From contig DHTR01000004.1 in assembly GCA_002408725.1 (NCBI GenBank), positions 36,757 to 41,792 of the forward strand: a stretch of DNA of 5,036 nucleotides. Reading direction: 5' to 3'. Of the stretch, positions 3,048 through 5,036 are shown in pieces. The DNA comes from Pelotomaculum sp. UBA5255 (GTDB lineage: Bacteria; Bacillota; Desulfotomaculia; Desulfotomaculales; Pelotomaculaceae). How positions within the stretch are numbered: the first letter of the stretch is position 1; every line of letters starts with the position of its first letter. Under the pieces are notes generated by a model. It was not told the origin of the DNA. It was given only the letters and a program-made list of their open reading frames with translations, and did not search any database. A program made the position numbers and the translations under genes.

Positions 3048-5036
3048 GTGCGCGTATCTTATAAATGGCTGCAAGAGTTTGTTGATATTGACATTCCTCC
3101 CCAGGAACTAGCAGACCGCCTCACACTGGCGGGCATTGCTGTGGAAGCGGTTACGGAACCGGGTGAAGGGGTTAAAAAAGTAATTACGGGACGAATTGAA
3201 TCCATCGAGCCTCATCCCAATGCTGATAAATTGATTGTTACAAGGGTAGACACAGGAGAAGAAAAGCTGCAGATTATTACTGCCGCCACCAACGTCAGCG
3301 AAGGGGACGTGATCCCCGTTGCTGTAGAGGGGGCCAGGCTTGCCGGCGGGCTGGTCATCAAACGGGCTAAACTGAGGGGTGTGGAATCCCGGGGGATGAT
3401 GTGCTCAGGCCAGGAACTGGGGATCGACCCCAAAACCATGCCTTCCGAAGAAGCCCACGGAATCATGATTCTACCGCCGGGCACTCCCCTGGGGAAGGAC
3501 GCTAAAGAAGTCCTGGGGCTGGATGATTATATCCTTGAGCTTGACCTTACGCCCAACCGCGGCGACTGCCTTTCCGTGCTCGGCGTGGCCCGGGAGGTGG
3601 CAGCCCTGCTGGGGCGGTCGTGCCGTCTACCCCAGCCGGAATTCCCGGAAATGGAGGAATCAATCGAAGGCCAGGTCCGGGTAGATATTGAGGCCGTTGA
3701 CCTATGCAGGCGCTTTGCGGGGCGGCTGATTAAAAATGTTAAGGTGGGGCGCTCTCCCCTGTGGATGCAGCAACGCCTGCGCAATGCGGGGATCAGGCCA
3801 ATCAGCAATATTGTTGACGTTACAAATTACGTCATGCTGGAGCTCGGGCAGCCCATGCACGCTTTTGACTTCAACCTGCTTAAAGAAGGCCGGATCATCG
3901 TGCGCAGGGCCGGGGAGGGGGAAAAGATGGTGTCCCTGGACGGCGTCGAGAGAACTCTCACCCCGGATATGCTGGTTATTACCGATCCCTCGGGGCCGGT
4001 GGGCCTTGCCGGGGTCATGGGCGGCCTGGCAACCGAGGTAACCGGTGAAACCTCGGCGGTTCTGCTGGAATCGGCTTTTTTCAATCCCATAAACATTCGC
4101 AAAACATCCAAAATCCTGGGACTGCGCTCAGAGGCCTCCCAACGCTTTGAAAAAGGGATTGATCTCGGCGGCTGCGCCAAGGCGGCAGACCGCGCAGCAC
4201 AGCTGATCTACGAGATGGGCGCCGGGGAGATTGTGTCTGGAAAGATTGACGTTTGCCCGGATCCACTGACTGACAGGGCCGTCTCTCTCAGGCCGGCCCG
4301 GGTGTCGTATGTTCTTGGAGAGGATATTTCCGGGGAGGAGGCCGCGCGAATTCTGACAAGCCTTCAGTTTAAGGTGCAGGATGCCGGAGAGGAACTGCTG
4401 GTGACCGTCCCCACCCACCGGGTTGACGTTAACCTGGAAGTCGACCTGATCGAGGAAATTGCCAGAATGCACGGTTACGACCGGGCGCCGGTCACTCTTC
4501 CATACGGACAGTCCACCCAGGGGAGCCGCACCGAAGGGCAGTTATTTATCAAACAGATTCGCGACAACCTGGCCGAAGCCGGGCTGTACGAGGTGGTTAC
4601 CTACAGCTTTACGCACCCCAGGATGTTCAACCGCATGAACCTGCCACAAGACAGCCCCTTGAGGAATGTCGTAACAATACAAAACCCGCTTAGCGAAGAG
4701 CATTCGATCATGCGGACAATGATGCTGCCCGGCCTTCTGGAAATACTGGCCAGGAATTATAACCGCCGCGTCCAGAACGGGGCCGTGTTTGAAATCGGCC
4801 GGATCTTTTACCCCCGGGGGAAGGAGAGTCTTCCGGAGGAACGCCCCGTCCTTGCCGCTGCCGCAATGGGAAGTGCTCCCGGAAGCTGGAATATAGCGCC
4901 TCGAGAGATGGATTTTTACTTCTTGAAGGGCATCTTAGAGGGCCTGTTTTGCCGAATCGCTACAGAGCCGGTCACGTTCCGGGCTGAGACCGCAAACCCG
5001 AGCTTCCACCCCGGGCGATGCGCCTCCCTGGAGGTA
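3048..5036 (+). CDS. pheT: Phenylalanyl-tRNA synthetase beta subunit (3' end outside window)
   Basis: The frame stays open for 663 codons to the last base. The family is about 790-810 residues, so the end of the core-like region and the C-terminal anticodon-binding (FDX-ACB) domain are missing. GTG at 3048 follows AGGAGG at 3032-3037 with a 10-base gap and gives the standard MRVSYKWLQEFVDI opening. Domains seen are the B1 start (1-38), an EMAP-II/tRNA-binding OB fold (about 40-150, ESIEPHPNADKLIV) and B3/B4 (about 210-390). B3/B4 holds the editing pocket, with H271 in QPMHAFDF, E341 in LLESAFF and A363 in SEASQRFEKG, the counterparts of the His, Glu and Ala known to clear Tyr-tRNA-Phe. Editing therefore appears intact. 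B5 follows (about 408-475, VPTHRVDVNLEVDLIEEIARMHGYD split at 455-478), then the catalytic-like core (from about 480, with YSFTHP and NPLSEEHSIMR). Cotranscribed with pheS under T-box control. Confidence 0.98.
   Translation, partial: MRVSYKWLQEFVDIDIPPQELADRLTLAGIAVEAVTEPGEGVKKVITGRIESIEPHPNADKLIVTRVDTGEEKLQIITAATNVSEGDVIPVAVEGARLAGGLVIKRAKLRGVESRGMMCSGQELGIDPKTMPSEEAHGIMILPPGTPLGKDAKEVLGLDDYILELDLTPNRGDCLSVLGVAREVAALLGRSCRLPQPEFPEMEESIEGQVRVDIEAVDLCRRFAGRLIKNVKVGRSPLWMQQRLRNAGIRPISNIVDVTNYVMLELGQPMHAFDFNLLKEGRIIVRRAGEGEKMVSLDGVERTLTPDMLVITDPSGPVGLAGVMGGLATEVTGETSAVLLESAFFNPINIRKTSKILGLRSEASQRFEKGIDLGGCAKAADRAAQLIYEMGAGEIVSGKIDVCPDPLTDRAVSLRPARVSYVLGEDISGEEAARILTSLQFKVQDAGEELLVTVPTHRVDVNLEVDLIEEIARMHGYDRAPVTLPYGQSTQGSRTEGQLFIKQIRDNLAEAGLYEVVTYSFTHPRMFNRMNLPQDSPLRNVVTIQNPLSEEHSIMRTMMLPGLLEILARNYNRRVQNGAVFEIGRIFYPRGKESLPEERPVLAAAAMGSAPGSWNIAPREMDFYFLKGILEGLFCRIATEPVTFRAETANPSFHPGRCASLEV

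Noticed and set aside
3736..4041. 101-codon plus-strand ORF inside pheT
   Set aside because: It is an out-of-frame shadow of the well-conserved B3/B4 editing domain; no ribosome binding site or family pattern supports it.
3827..4472. Several minus-strand ORFs of 61-117 codons opposite pheT
   Set aside because: All lie opposite conserved pheT domains and show composition typical of antisense shadows (rich in Ser, Arg, Pro).
1..5036. Mobile elements, CRISPR arrays, toxin-antitoxin or defence genes
   Set aside because: No transposase, terminal repeats, direct repeat arrays or foreign-looking composition were seen; the window is ordinary housekeeping DNA apart from the leader region.

Overview
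The window reads as a Firmicutes chromosome, most likely a clostridial relative of the Desulfotomaculum/Pelotomaculum group. This is inferred from a T-box leader in front of pheS, strong AGGAGG-type ribosome binding sites, frequent GTG/TTG starts, a YqzL-type microprotein and moderate GC judged by eye. No database search was possible, so the genus-level placement is tentative. All supported genes lie on the + strand.

Layout: (1) positions 1-447 are the 3' two-thirds of a KtrA/TrkA-type RCK potassium-channel regulator. (2) 460-1260 is a complete SPOUT (TrmH/SpoU) RNA 2'-O-ribose methyltransferase, spaced and positioned as if translationally coupled to the RCK gene. (3) 1261-1952 lacks any long gene but is densely functional. 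It holds a near-consensus extended -10 promoter (1325-1353), a 30-codon ORF encoding a YqzL-family microprotein (1399-1491), and a well-preserved T-box riboswitch (about 1516-1800). The T-box has a UUC (Phe) specifier, a stem IIA/B pseudoknot, a canonical antiterminator and an intrinsic terminator. It is followed by an extra unexplained long hairpin (1835-1883). (4) 1953-2978 is pheS, complete, with a TTG start. (5) 3048 to the window end is pheT, 663 codons visible, truncated by the window edge.

How the parts work together: PheS and PheT form the alpha2beta2 phenylalanyl-tRNA synthetase. The T-box senses uncharged tRNA-Phe and permits read-through into pheST when charging is low. Because the strong promoter lies upstream of both yqzL and the T-box, the sequence predicts a short yqzL-containing transcript that ends at the T-box terminator when Phe is plentiful, and a long yqzL-pheS-pheT transcript when it is scarce. 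The RCK regulator and the methyltransferase appear to belong to a separate upstream transcription unit, although no convincing terminator is visible between 1260 and the promoter.

No wholly new system is evident. The most interesting items are the microprotein gene embedded in the T-box leader transcript, the hairpin plus U-run over its start, and the stable hairpin between the T-box terminator and pheS.
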